DNA of 64,000 nucleotides from Microbacterium sp. oral taxon 186 str. F0373 (GTDB lineage: Bacteria; Actinomycetota; Actinomycetes; Actinomycetales; Microbacteriaceae), in assembly GCF_000411455.1 (NCBI RefSeq), contig NZ_KE150457.1, positions 1,080,023-1,144,022 of the forward strand, read 5' to 3'. Below the pieces are notes generated by a model. It was not told the DNA's origin, made no database searches, and was given only the letters and a program-made list of their open reading frames with translations. This document shows positions 8,250-16,615 of this stretch, piece after piece. Position numbers and translations under genes: made by a program. The stretch's first letter is position 1, and each line of letters starts with the position of its first letter.

Positions 8250-8752
8250 ACGATCGTCGCCTCCAGCCTCAGCAGCGCGATCTCGCGCAGCTGATCGAGG
8301 GCCTCGGCGGCCTCGGTCTCGTCGTCGTTGCCGAGCCGCCGCTCGAGCTCGGCGCGCATCTGCTCGGGCGTGCGCCCGGCGGCGCGGATGAGGAAGACCC
8401 GGCTGAATCGCTTCTCGTAGGCGGCGTTGCCGTCGGCGATCGCCGCCGTCGTCGCGGCCCCGGCGGACGACATCGACGCCTGTTCGCGACGTGAGGCGGC
8501 GGCCTCGGCTCCCGCGCCTTGCGGCTTCTCGCCGATGCGCGGGTGGTGGGCGAGGGCGGCGTCGAGCTCGGTGCGCGTCCAGGTGCGGGCAAGCTCGTCC
8601 GCCCGGGCGATGAGCGCGTCGCGCGTGCCGTAGGGGCGCGCCGCGACGACGGCGTCGACCCACGTCGGGATCGCCGCCCACACGCGGACGGTGGATGCCG
8701 CGGCATCCGCGGGCAGGGCGTCGAACGCGTCGATGCTCATCTCGGCGGCCAT
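8246..8752 (-). CDS. uraD: OHCU decarboxylase
   Basis: Decarboxylates 2-oxo-4-hydroxy-4-carboxy-5-ureidoimidazoline to S-allantoin. The 168 residues carry the family fingerprint HHPRIGEKP with catalytic His70, followed by SRREQ with Glu90, and end in a helical RRLGNDDETEAAEAL segment. The start is 2 bases after the regulator's stop. A second ATG four codons in is a possible alternative start. It is the middle gene of a regulator-uraD-uraH operon. Confidence 0.94.
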   Translation of the reverse strand: MAAEMSIDAFDALPADAAASTVRVWAAIPTWVDAVVAARPYGTRDALIARADELARTWTRTELDAALAHHPRIGEKPQGAGAEAAASRREQASMSSAGAATTAAIADGNAAYEKRFSRVFLIRAAGRTPEQMRAELERRLGNDDETEAAEALDQLREIALLRLEATIV

Positions 8753-8754
8753 GC

Positions 8755-9381
8755 TCAGCGGGCTCCGTGGACGACGAGCCAGCGGGCGACGACGGGCTCG
8801 CTGGAGGTGTTGTGCAGTCGGTGCGGACGCGAGCAGGGGTAGCTGATCGCATCGCCCGGGCGCAGCACCACCCGCTCGTCGTCGAAGTCGACGGTCAGCT
8901 CGCCCGAGACGACGGTGCCGACTTCGTAGCCCTCATGGCGGAAGAGTCCGGCGTCGCTGTGGGCGGTCGCACCGGGCGGGTAGGTCGACTCGAAGTAGTC
9001 GACGCCGGGCGTCGGCACCGGGGAGATGCGGCGGAAGGTCACGCCGTCGTCCAGCACGATCGCCGTGTCGTGCTCGGCGCGGCGCAGCCCGAAGCTCGTC
9101 GGTGTCGTCGGCGCCTGCGACCCGGAAGGGTCGAAGACCGAGGTCAGCGGCACGTCGAGCTCGTCGGTGATGGCGATCAGGCGCGAAACGCTCGGCTGCA
9201 TCACCCCGCGCTCGATCTGCGACACCGCGCTGGGCGAGATGCCGAGCCGGCGAGCGAGGTCGCGCGCCGACATGCCGCGGGCGACCCGCAGGGCGCGCAG
9301 CCGCTCACCGACCCCGTCGCCCGCGCTCTCGGCACGGTCGGCATCGAGCTCCGGCGGATCGACGGCGGGGGCGCGGCTCAT
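8755..9381 (-). CDS. XRE-family regulator with cupin sensor domain
   Basis: A 208-residue DNA-binding protein. An HTH_XRE domain covers about residues 24-78 (RLRALRVARGMSARDLARRLG, SPSAVSQIERG), and a C-terminal cupin domain covers about 105-205 (HEGYEVGTVVSGELTVDF, RPGDAISYPCSRPHRLHN). Such two-domain proteins usually sense a small acid or amide through the cupin. It heads the uraD-uraH operon and diverges from the allantoin operon, so it is the best candidate controller of both; the likely sites are the TTCAC dyads at 9432-9520. The ligand is unknown. Confidence 0.88.
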   Translation of the reverse strand: MSRAPAVDPPELDADRAESAGDGVGERLRALRVARGMSARDLARRLGISPSAVSQIERGVMQPSVSRLIAITDELDVPLTSVFDPSGSQAPTTPTSFGLRRAEHDTAIVLDDGVTFRRISPVPTPGVDYFESTYPPGATAHSDAGLFRHEGYEVGTVVSGELTVDFDDERVVLRPGDAISYPCSRPHRLHNTSSEPVVARWLVVHGAR

Positions 9382-9387
9382 GTCGCG

Positions 9388-9393
9388 ATCGTA
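9388..9393 (-). promoter_or_regulatory. -10 element TACGAT, leaderless start of the XRE-cupin regulator
   Basis: TACGAT on the minus strand, 6 bases before the ATG at 9381, matching the spacing seen at other leaderless genes here. Confidence 0.5.
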
Positions 9394-9431
9394 TCGGGCG
9401 CGGATGCCGAGCGGGCGGCGTCCCGATCGGG

Positions 9432-9520
9432 CTTCACGTGTTCGTCACATGTGAAGAGCCAACTTCACACAGCCGTTACACGAGCGAAATCGTGCGGGCA
9501 GGGTGAAGCAATAACTTCAC
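9432..9520. promoter_or_regulatory. Cluster of TTCAC/GTGAA dyads between the divergent purine operons
   Basis: CTTCAC at 9432-9437 pairs with GTGAAG at 9451-9456 around the exact palindrome TCACATGTGA (9445-9454). A single TTCACAC is at 9464-9470. GTGAAG at 9503-9508 and CTTCAC at 9515-9520 form an inverted pair with a 6-base spacer that overlaps TAACTT (9512-9517), a possible -10 box for the allantoin operon. These look like operators for the adjacent XRE-cupin protein; the pairing is seen, the protein is inferred. Confidence 0.55.
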
Positions 9521-9601
9521 ATTACGCACCACCCAGGCCACGGACTCCACGTCGCGGTCCGCCCACCTCCGTCACCGACTCGGAACCCCTGGAAGGTACC
9601 C

Positions 9602-11272
9602 ATGACCTCTCTGACCCCACCGTCGAGCTCACCGTCGACCGGTGTCTACGACATCGTCGAAGCCGCCGGCATGCCCACGGGCGCCGGCAACATGAAGCCG
9701 CAGTACGACGAGCGCCTCGCCAACGAGGATCTCGCACCGCTGCGCAAGCAGAAGTGGAGCGCGTACAACATCTTCGCGTTCTGGATGAGCGACGTGCACT
9801 CCGTCGGCGGCTACGTCACCGCCGGTTCGCTGTTCGCCCTGGGTCTGCAGAGCTGGCAGGTGCTGATCGCGCTGCTGGTCGGCATCGTCATCGTGCAGTA
9901 CTTCGCGAACCTCGTCGCCAAGCCCAGCCAGAAGACGGGGGTGCCCTATCCCGTCGTCAACCGGGCGATCTTCGGCATCCGCGGAGCCAACATCCCCGCG
10001 ATCATCCGCGGCCTCATCGCGATCGCCTGGTACGGCGTGCAGACGTTCCTGGCCGCCGAGTCGCTGAACATCGTGTTCCTCAAGTTCATCCCCGGATCGG
10101 CCGCGCTGCTGGACGTGTCGTTCCTGGGATTGTCGGCCCTCGGCTGGATCTCCTACGGCATCCTGTGGGTCGCGCAGTTCCTGCTGTTCTGGAACGGCAT
10201 GGAGGTCATTCGCCGCTTCATCGACTTCGCCGGCCCCGCCGTCTACGTCGTGATGATCGCGCTCGCCGTCTACCTCGTGTCGCAGGCCGGCTGGCAGAAC
10301 ATCTCGTTCAACCTGTCGACCAAGCAGCTGGACTTCTGGTCGTCGATCCCCGTGATGTGCGCCGCGATCGCGCTGGTCGTGTCGTACTTCTCCGGCCCGA
10401 TGCTCAACTTCGGCGACTTCGCCCGCTACGGCAAGAGCTTCGCGGCGGTCAAGCGCGGCAACTTCTGGGGTCTGCCGATCAACTTCCTGTTCTTCTCGCT
10501 GCTCACCGTCATCACGGCATCGGCGACCGTGCCGGTGTTCGGCCAGCTCATCACCGACCCGATCAAGACGGTCGAGGCCATCGACGGCTGGTTCGCGATC
10601 CTCCTCGGCGGGCTGACGTTCGTCACGGCGACCGTCGGCATCAACATCGTCGCGAACTTCATCTCGCCGGCGTTCGACTTCTCCAACGTCGCCCCGAAGA
10701 AGATCTCGTGGCGTGCCGGCGGCATGATCGCCGCCGTCGGGTCGGTGTTCCTGACGCCGTGGAACTGGTACTCCAACGACGACGCGATCCACTACACACT
10801 GGGCCTTCTCGGCGCCCTCATCGGACCGCTGTTCGGCATCCTCATCGCCGGCTACTACGTGGCGGGACGCCAGCGCATCAAGACGGATGCCATGTTCACG
10901 ATGGACCCGACGGGCCCCTACTGGTACCGCCGCGGCTTCAACCCGAACGCGATGAAGGCGCTGCTGGTCGCCGGCATCCCCGCCGTCTTCCTCGGGGTCT
11001 TCCCGAAGCTGTTCGCCGACATGGGACTGTTCGACATCTCGTGGATCAGCGACTACAGCTGGTTCATCGGCTGCGGCCTCGGGTACGCCTCGTTCGTGCT
11101 GCTCGAGCGGCTCGACCCGCGGGTGCCGACGTTCGACGGTGAAAGCGACGGCGTCTCGGACGGCACGCTCGACGGCGCCGCCGCGACCGCTGCGGCCGAG
11201 CCGCCCGCCATCTCGGCCGAGATCCCCGTGGCCGCCGCCACCGGCACGACGGCGGGACCCGGCACCCCGTGA
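9602..11272 (+). CDS. NCS1-family nucleobase/allantoin permease
   Basis: Membrane symporter of 556 residues with about 12 membrane segments, from the NCS1 (Mhp1/PucI/FurE) family. The N-terminal cytoplasmic stretch ends RKQKWSAYNIFAFWMSDVHS, followed by GYVTAGSLFALGL, the typical TM1-TM2 layout. TGVPYPVVNRAIFGIRGANI and the late WYRRGFNPNA motif also fit. A C-terminal tail of about 40 Ala/Thr/Pro-rich residues is extra. The start is preceded by GGAAGG. It leads an operon for allantoin breakdown, so allantoin or urate is the probable substrate, taken up with Na+ or H+; sequence alone cannot fix the ligand. Confidence 0.9.
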   Translation: MTSLTPPSSSPSTGVYDIVEAAGMPTGAGNMKPQYDERLANEDLAPLRKQKWSAYNIFAFWMSDVHSVGGYVTAGSLFALGLQSWQVLIALLVGIVIVQYFANLVAKPSQKTGVPYPVVNRAIFGIRGANIPAIIRGLIAIAWYGVQTFLAAESLNIVFLKFIPGSAALLDVSFLGLSALGWISYGILWVAQFLLFWNGMEVIRRFIDFAGPAVYVVMIALAVYLVSQAGWQNISFNLSTKQLDFWSSIPVMCAAIALVVSYFSGPMLNFGDFARYGKSFAAVKRGNFWGLPINFLFFSLLTVITASATVPVFGQLITDPIKTVEAIDGWFAILLGGLTFVTATVGINIVANFISPAFDFSNVAPKKISWRAGGMIAAVGSVFLTPWNWYSNDDAIHYTLGLLGALIGPLFGILIAGYYVAGRQRIKTDAMFTMDPTGPYWYRRGFNPNAMKALLVAGIPAVFLGVFPKLFADMGLFDISWISDYSWFIGCGLGYASFVLLERLDPRVPTFDGESDGVSDGTLDGAAATAAAEPPAISAEIPVAAATGTTAGPGTP

Positions 11273-12078
11273 GGATCCTCCTGATCAACCCCAACACCTC
11301 CCGGGCGATGACCGCGACCATTGCGGCCGCCGCCCGGGAGGTGGCGGGGGCGGATGCCGAGATCGTCGCCGTCTGCCCCGAGCCCGGTCGGGGACCGGCG
11401 GCGGTGGAGAGCCACGTCGACGAGGTGGCGGCGGCCGCGGCCGTCGTGGAGCTCGTCCGCGCGGACCTCGCCAGCGGCGGCAGCGACGCGTACGTGCTCG
11501 CGTGCTTCGGCGACCCCGGTCTCGACGCGGCGCGCGAACTCGTCGAGGTGCCGGTGATCGGCATCGCGGAAGCGGCGATGCACGTGGCGGCGATCGCGGG
11601 GCGCCGTTTCGCGATCGTGACGACGCTGGGACGCACGCTCGGACGGGCCCGCGACCTCGTCGCCCGCTACGGCATGGACCGCGCCTGCGCGCAGTACCGC
11701 GCCGTGGAGATCCCCGTGCTCGCACTCGAGGAGCCCGACGAGCACACCCTGGCCCGCATCGAACGCGAATGCCGGGCCGCGCTGGATCCTCCCGCTCTCG
11801 GGGCGTTCGGGGCGGTCGGATCGTCCGGGGCGTCCGGCGATCCGGTCGATGCGATCGTGCTCGGATGCGCCGGCATGGCCGATCTCTGCGCGCAGCTGTC
11901 GGCGCGTGTCGACGCTCCCGTCATCGACGGGGTCGCCGCCGCCGTGGGGCTCGCGATCGGCATGGCACGCATGGGTGTGCGCACCGGCGGGCGGGGCGAG
12001 TACGCGCCCCCGCCCGTGCGGAAACACCCGCGAAACGACGCCTCGATAGCGTCGACGTGTCTTCGGACGCCGCGATGA
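11269..12078 (+). CDS. Asp/Glu/hydantoin racemase family, probable allantoin racemase
   Basis: A 269-residue cofactor-independent racemase. MRILLINPNTS at the N-terminus and the two catalytic Cys regions, LACFGDPGLDAAR and VLGCAGMADL, are those of hydantoin/allantoin racemases (HpxA/AllE type). It would interconvert R- and S-allantoin so that a stereospecific allantoinase can use both. Its GTG overlaps the permease stop by 4 bases. The C-terminal 30 residues are basic and lie outside the fold. Family is certain; allantoin as substrate comes from context. Confidence 0.85.
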   Translation: MRILLINPNTSRAMTATIAAAAREVAGADAEIVAVCPEPGRGPAAVESHVDEVAAAAAVVELVRADLASGGSDAYVLACFGDPGLDAARELVEVPVIGIAEAAMHVAAIAGRRFAIVTTLGRTLGRARDLVARYGMDRACAQYRAVEIPVLALEEPDEHTLARIERECRAALDPPALGAFGAVGSSGASGDPVDAIVLGCAGMADLCAQLSARVDAPVIDGVAAAVGLAIGMARMGVRTGGRGEYAPPPVRKHPRNDASIASTCLRTPR

Positions 12079-12115
12079 CGCCGCATCCGCAACCGAGGGC
12101 ACGAGAGGCGATGCT

Positions 12116-13561
12116 GTGGCAGATGTGAGCGTGATCCGGGCCGAACGCGCCTGGATCGACGGGGCGTTCCGCCCCGCCGAGGTGCGGATCGTCGACGGAG
12201 TGATCGCCGAGGTCACCCTGCCCGGGCGCTCGGCGGAAGCGGATGCCGCGGCATCCTCCGACCTCTACGTGCTCGGCGCCGACGAGGTGCTGCTGCCGGG
12301 ACTCGTCGACTCGCACGTGCACCTCGACGAGCCGGGACGCACCGACTGGGAGGGTTTCGCGACCGGTACCGCCGCGGCCGCGGCGGGCGGCATCACGACC
12401 GTGTTCGACATGCCGCTGAACTCGGTGCCCGTCACGACGACGCCCGAGGCGCTCGCCGCCAAGCGGGCCGCGGCCGCGGGCAAGCTCGCGGTCGACGTCG
12501 GCTACTGGGGCGGCGCCGTCCCCGAGAACCTCGGCCGCCTGCGCCACCTCGCCGGCGCTGGCGTCGTCGGCTTCAAGTGCTTCCTCGTGCCGAGCGGCAT
12601 CGACGAGTTCGGCCACCTCGACCGTGCCGGCCTGCACGCCGCGCTCACCGAGATCGCCGCCTTCGACGGCCTGCTCATCGCGCACGCCGAAGACGAGGCG
12701 CACCTGCACGAGGCCGCCATCGACGTCGGCGCGGGGCCGGCGGGAGAGCTCGGACGTCACTACGACACGTTTCTGCGCAGCCGCCCACCGGTGAGCGAAG
12801 AGGCGGCGATCGGCGCCGTCATCGACGCGGCCCGCGCCACCGGCGCCCGCGCCCACATCGTGCACGTCGCCGACGGACAGGCGCTCGATGCCATCCGTGC
12901 GGCGAAGGCCGACGGCGTCCGCCTCACCGTCGAGACCTGCCCGCACTACCTCACCCTGTCCGCAGAAGAGGTGCCCGACGGGGCCAGCGCGTTCAAGTGC
13001 TGCCCGCCCATCCGCGGTCGCGCCAACCAGGACCTGCTGTGGGAGGGCGTGCTCGACGGCACGATCGACGCCATCGTCAGCGACCACTCACCCGCCACTC
13101 TTGCGCTGAAGACCGCGGGGGGCGGCGATTTCGGCCTGGCGTGGGGAGGCATCGCGGGCGTGCAGACCGGCTTCGCGAGCGTCTGGACCGAGGCGGCGCG
13201 CCGCGGCATCCCGCTGGAGAGCCTGCTGCCGCTGTTCACGACCGGACCGGCCCGCATCGCCGGGATGCCGGGACTCGGCGTCATCGCGCCGGGCGTACGG
13301 GCGAACCTCACCGTCTTCGCGCCGGAACGGTCGTGGACCGTCGAGGCGCACCGCCTGCTCTACCGGCACAAGCTGTCACCGTGGGATGGTCGCGCCATGC
13401 GCGGCGCCGTCGTGACCACCGTGGTCGGCGGCACCGTCGTGTACCGTGCGGGCGACGACGATGCGCGGTCCCGGCCGGGGATCGAGCTGCTGGCCGGTGC
13501 GGATGCCGGGGCAGCGCCCGCGACGGCAGCCCACCCGATGCGCGAAGGAGCGACATCATGA
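12116..13561 (+). CDS. allB: Allantoinase
   Basis: Amidohydrolase that opens the allantoin ring to allantoate. It has 481 residues, the typical length plus a short tail. Metal ligands are visible: HVHLDEPGRTDWEGF with His67 and His69, the bridging Lys154 in GFKCFLVPSG, His190 in LLIAHAEDE, His247 in RAHIVHVAD and Asp323 in IVSDHSPA. The GTG start is preceded by GAGAGG and lies 37 bases after the racemase. The stop overlaps the next ATG. Confidence 0.95.
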   Translation: MADVSVIRAERAWIDGAFRPAEVRIVDGVIAEVTLPGRSAEADAAASSDLYVLGADEVLLPGLVDSHVHLDEPGRTDWEGFATGTAAAAAGGITTVFDMPLNSVPVTTTPEALAAKRAAAAGKLAVDVGYWGGAVPENLGRLRHLAGAGVVGFKCFLVPSGIDEFGHLDRAGLHAALTEIAAFDGLLIAHAEDEAHLHEAAIDVGAGPAGELGRHYDTFLRSRPPVSEEAAIGAVIDAARATGARAHIVHVADGQALDAIRAAKADGVRLTVETCPHYLTLSAEEVPDGASAFKCCPPIRGRANQDLLWEGVLDGTIDAIVSDHSPATLALKTAGGGDFGLAWGGIAGVQTGFASVWTEAARRGIPLESLLPLFTTGPARIAGMPGLGVIAPGVRANLTVFAPERSWTVEAHRLLYRHKLSPWDGRAMRGAVVTTVVGGTVVYRAGDDDARSRPGIELLAGADAGAAPATAAHPMREGATS

Positions 13562-14667
13562 CCGAGACCATCGACATCCTGCAACCCGGATCGGGCCGAA
13601 TCGCCGGCGCGCACTACCTCCCGGCATCCCCGGAGACGGTGCTCTGGGGACGGCTGCCGTGCGCCGCCGATGCGCCCGTGCTGAGGATCGCCGCCGGCGA
13701 GACGGTGACGATCGACACCGTCAGCCACGAAGGCATCCTGCCCGATCAGGGCCAGGACCCCCTGGGGTACTTCACCGGCCACGGGGTGCCGGCCGCACAC
13801 GTGCTCACCGACGCGATCGAGATCGCCGCGACGGTCGCACGCGACGCCGCGCTCGACGGGCCGCACGTGGTCACCGGGCCGATCTTCGTCGAGGGGGCCG
13901 ACCCCGGTGACCTGCTGAAGATCACCGTCGTCGACCTGGCCCCGCGCGTGCCGTACGGCGTCATCTCCAACCGGCACGGCAAGGGGGCCCTCGTCGGGGT
14001 GCTCCCGCGCGGGCCCGAGAACGTCAGCGTGTTCACCCCGGTGTCGGAGGGCAACGGCATCCTGCCTCTCGTCGACGGGGGCGAGCGCGTCGTGCGGTTC
14101 CCGCTCGCCCCGTTCCTCGGGACGATGGGGGTCGCCGTCGCGGGCGACGAGCGCCCCCACTCGGTGCCCCCGGGCGCGCACGGCGGCAACATCGACATCA
14201 ACCTGCTCGTGGAGGGCGCGGTGCTGTACCTGCCGGTGCAGGTGGCCGGCGCCTTGGCGTACGTCGGCGACCCGCACTTCGCGCAGGGCGACGGCGAGGT
14301 CGCGCTGACCGCGCTCGAGGCGTCGCTGCGCGCCACGCTGCGCTTCGACGTGGTGCCGCGCGCGGAGGCGCTCGCGTCGTTCGGCGAGGTGACCGGCCCG
14401 CTCGTCCGCACCGACGAGTACCTCGTGCCCACGGGGCTCGACGTCGATCTCGACGAGGCGATGCGCAAGGCCGTGCGGGCCGCGCTCGATCTGCTGCAGG
14501 CGCGCTACGGCATGGCCGAGCACCTGGCCTACGCGTACCTGTCGGCCGCGACCGACTTCGACATCTCGCAGGTCGTCGACATCGTCTGCGGTGTGCACGC
14601 CCGCATCCGCGAAGCGGACTTCGCCGCCGTCCGCCCGGCCTGGTTGGTCGGCGAGGACGCCTCGTGA
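13558..14667 (+). CDS. Acetamidase/formamidase family protein
   Basis: A 369-residue cytoplasmic hydrolase of the FmdA/AmdA family, which releases ammonia from short amides such as formamide and acetamide. Conserved features are TVSHEG, GPIFVEGADPGDLLKI, the HGGNIDINLL metal-binding motif and GDPHFAQGDGEV with the characteristic GDxHxxQGDGE. It starts inside the allantoinase stop (ATGA), so it belongs to the allantoin operon. Its natural substrate here may be a small amide formed late in purine breakdown, for example oxamate or a carbamoyl compound; that is inference. Confidence 0.85.
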   Translation: MTETIDILQPGSGRIAGAHYLPASPETVLWGRLPCAADAPVLRIAAGETVTIDTVSHEGILPDQGQDPLGYFTGHGVPAAHVLTDAIEIAATVARDAALDGPHVVTGPIFVEGADPGDLLKITVVDLAPRVPYGVISNRHGKGALVGVLPRGPENVSVFTPVSEGNGILPLVDGGERVVRFPLAPFLGTMGVAVAGDERPHSVPPGAHGGNIDINLLVEGAVLYLPVQVAGALAYVGDPHFAQGDGEVALTALEASLRATLRFDVVPRAEALASFGEVTGPLVRTDEYLVPTGLDVDLDEAMRKAVRAALDLLQARYGMAEHLAYAYLSAATDFDISQVVDIVCGVHARIREADFAAVRPAWLVGEDAS

Positions 14668-14706
14668 CCGTCCGCCGCCGCCCCGGCATGTCGCCGCCTC
14701 CGCGCG

Positions 14707-14800
14707 CCGCCGTTCACAACTCCGGAGATTCGGTGGACACGGGCCCGTCCCGGGCTGTTTTCGGCCGTCCGGGACCACAACTCCGGAGTCGTGCACGCGG
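14707..14800. repeat. Family C element, copy 1 (94 bp)
   Basis: Identical at 90 of 94 positions to the copy at 14911-15004. Each copy starts CCGCCGTTCACAACTCCGGAG, ends near GTGCACGCGG, has CTCCGGAG palindromes at both ends and an inner inverted pair GTCCCGG/CCGGGAC. It sits inside the allantoin operon, in the gap between the formamidase and amidase genes. Confidence 0.9.
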
Positions 14801-14805
14801 GGTCG

Positions 14806-14910
14806 CCGCCCTTCCCCGCCCGGCTGCCGCCGCTCCCCGCCCGGCTGCCGCCGTTCCCCGCCCGGCTGCCGCCGCTCCCCGACCGGCTGCCGCCGTTCCC
14901 CGCCCGGCCG
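14806..14910. repeat. 21-bp minisatellite, five units
   Basis: Five direct units of the form CCGCCGTTCCCCGCCCGGCTG, with a few C/T and A/C differences, fill the whole gap between the two family C elements. The unit is a multiple of three but no gene is supported here. Confidence 0.9.
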
Positions 14911-15004
14911 CCGCCGTTCACAACTCCGGAGATTCGGTGCCCACGGGCCCGTCCCGGGCTGTTTTCGGCCGTCCGGGACGACAACTCCGGAGTTGTGCAC
15001 GCGG
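14911..15004. repeat. Family C element, copy 2 (94 bp)
   Basis: Second copy, 204 bases after the first. Its right end holds the perfect 16-base palindrome ACAACTCCGGAGTTGT at 14981-14996. Together with copy 1 and the minisatellite it fills nearly all of the 364-base gap before the amidase gene. Confidence 0.9.
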
Positions 15005-15031
15005 CGGGGCCATGAACCGGGGCGGGCGCCC

Positions 15032-16615
15032 GTGACCGCGGCTCAGACCATGCCCGACGAGCTGCGCGCGGCGTTCGAGGCGTACGAGCGGGCGATCCTG
15101 ACGAATGACCTCGACGCCCTGGATGCCGCGTTCGCTCCCGGTGACCGTACGCTCCGCGGTGACGGCGCGGGCCTGCTGGTCGGACACGACGCCATCAGCG
15201 CGTTCCGCGGCGCCCGCGGCGGGGTGTCGGCTCGCACCATCGAGCGCGTCGAGTACCGGCCGCTCGCCGAGGGGGTGGCGCTCATCGTCGCCGTTTCCCG
15301 GTTCGCGGCGGGCGGCACCGGCCTGCAGACCCAGGTGTGGGAGCAGATCGAGGGGCGGTGGCTCATCACCGCCGCGCACGTCACCCCGCGCTCGGTGGCC
15401 TTCGACCGTTCGATCTGGCGGACTGTCGGCGACCCGCTCTACCAGGGCGCCTGGGAGGGGCCACTGTCGGGCCTCACCGTCGCCGTGAAGGACCTCTTCG
15501 CGATCAAGGGGTATCGCATCGGCGCGGGAAACCCGACCTACCTCGACTCCGCCCGGGCCGAGACGACGAGCGCGCCGGCGGTGGGCGACCTGCTGCGCGG
15601 CGGCGCGTCGCTGCGGGGCATCGCCCGCACCGACGAGTTCGCCTATTCGATCGCGGGCGACAACGCGCACTACGGCACCCCGCCGAACGCGGCGGTGCCC
15701 GGCGCCCTCCCGGGCGGCTCGTCCAGCGGCCCGGCATCCGCCGTCGCGCTGGGCCACGCCGACATCGCCCTCGCCACCGACACCGCTGGCTCCGTGCGCG
15801 TGCCTGCGTCGTATCAGGGTCTGTGGGGCCTGCGGACGACGCATGATCTCGTGCCCCGGCAGGGGCTGCTGCCTCTCGCGCAGAGCTTCGACACCGTCGG
15901 GTGGCTTACCCGCGACGGCGCGACGCTGCAGGCGGTCGCCGACTGGTGTCTGAGCTATGACGGCTCCGACTCGACCGACTCCGTCTTCGGGGCCTCCGCC
16001 GCCGACCTCCCGTGGCGGTTCCGGGTGCCGACCGAGGCGCTCGCCGCCGCCGAGCCGGCCACGCGGGCGGCGTTCGAGGAGCTGATCGCGGCATCCGCTC
16101 TGCCGATCGAGCAGGTCTCGCTCGGCGACCTCGACGACTATCTCGTGCCGTTCCGCACGGTGCAGGGTGCGGAGGCCTGGCGCAACAACGGCGACTGGCT
16201 GCGCGCCCACCCCGGCTCGACCGGGCCCGCCGTGGCGGAGCGCTTCCGCGCCGCCGCCGCGGTCACCGCCGCCGACGAGTCCGCCGCCCGAGCCGCCCTG
16301 CAACCCCTCCGCGACACGCTGCACGCGCTCGTCCGCGACGCCGTGCTGCTGCTGCCGACCGTGCCCGGGCCGGCGCCCTCGCGCTCGGCCACGGGTGCGC
16401 AGGTGGATGCCGTGCGCACCGACACCCTCCGCCTGACGACCCCGGCCGCCGTGGGCGGCCTGCCCGCCCTGTCGGTGCCCCTGCTCACCGTCGATGGTGC
16501 GGGCGGCTCCGCACCGGTCGGCGTCAGCCTCGTCTCGCGCGCCGGCACCGACATCGCCCTCGTGCGCCTCGGCCGTGCCCTCCACGCCCGCATCACCGAA
16601 ACGGAATCCGTATGA
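15032..16615 (+). CDS. AtzH-like domain fused to AtzE/HpxX-type amidase
   Basis: A 527-residue two-domain protein. Residues 1-125 form an AtzH-like (DUF3225, NTF2/SnoaL-fold) domain: ELRAAFEAYERAILTNDLDA, QVWEQIEGRWLITAAHVT. The rest is an amidase-signature hydrolase with the Ser-cisSer-Lys triad Lys153 (VAVKDLF), cis-Ser230 in GGSSSG and nucleophile Ser254 in TDTAGSVRVPAS. In Klebsiella, separate HpxZ (AtzH-like) and HpxX (AtzE-like) act in urate degradation, and in the cyanurate pathway AtzH and AtzE act together. The fusion therefore suggests hydrolysis of oxalurate, oxamate or a carboxylated urea. No small AtzG/HpxY partner is seen. GTG 15032 or ATG 15050 may be the start. Confidence 0.85.
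   Translation: MTAAQTMPDELRAAFEAYERAILTNDLDALDAAFAPGDRTLRGDGAGLLVGHDAISAFRGARGGVSARTIERVEYRPLAEGVALIVAVSRFAAGGTGLQTQVWEQIEGRWLITAAHVTPRSVAFDRSIWRTVGDPLYQGAWEGPLSGLTVAVKDLFAIKGYRIGAGNPTYLDSARAETTSAPAVGDLLRGGASLRGIARTDEFAYSIAGDNAHYGTPPNAAVPGALPGGSSSGPASAVALGHADIALATDTAGSVRVPASYQGLWGLRTTHDLVPRQGLLPLAQSFDTVGWLTRDGATLQAVADWCLSYDGSDSTDSVFGASAADLPWRFRVPTEALAAAEPATRAAFEELIAASALPIEQVSLGDLDDYLVPFRTVQGAEAWRNNGDWLRAHPGSTGPAVAERFRAAAAVTAADESAARAALQPLRDTLHALVRDAVLLLPTVPGPAPSRSATGAQVDAVRTDTLRLTTPAAVGGLPALSVPLLTVDGAGGSAPVGVSLVSRAGTDIALVRLGRALHARITETESV

Noticed and set aside
14806..14910. CRISPR-like array
   Set aside because: Units are contiguous 21-bp repeats without spacers, and no cas genes are present.
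14707..15004. Open frames through the family C repeats and the 21-bp units, suggesting a Pro-rich protein or a longer amidase
   Set aside because: The reading frame exists only because the unit is a multiple of three; no start with ribosome site, and the amidase family N-terminus begins after the repeats.
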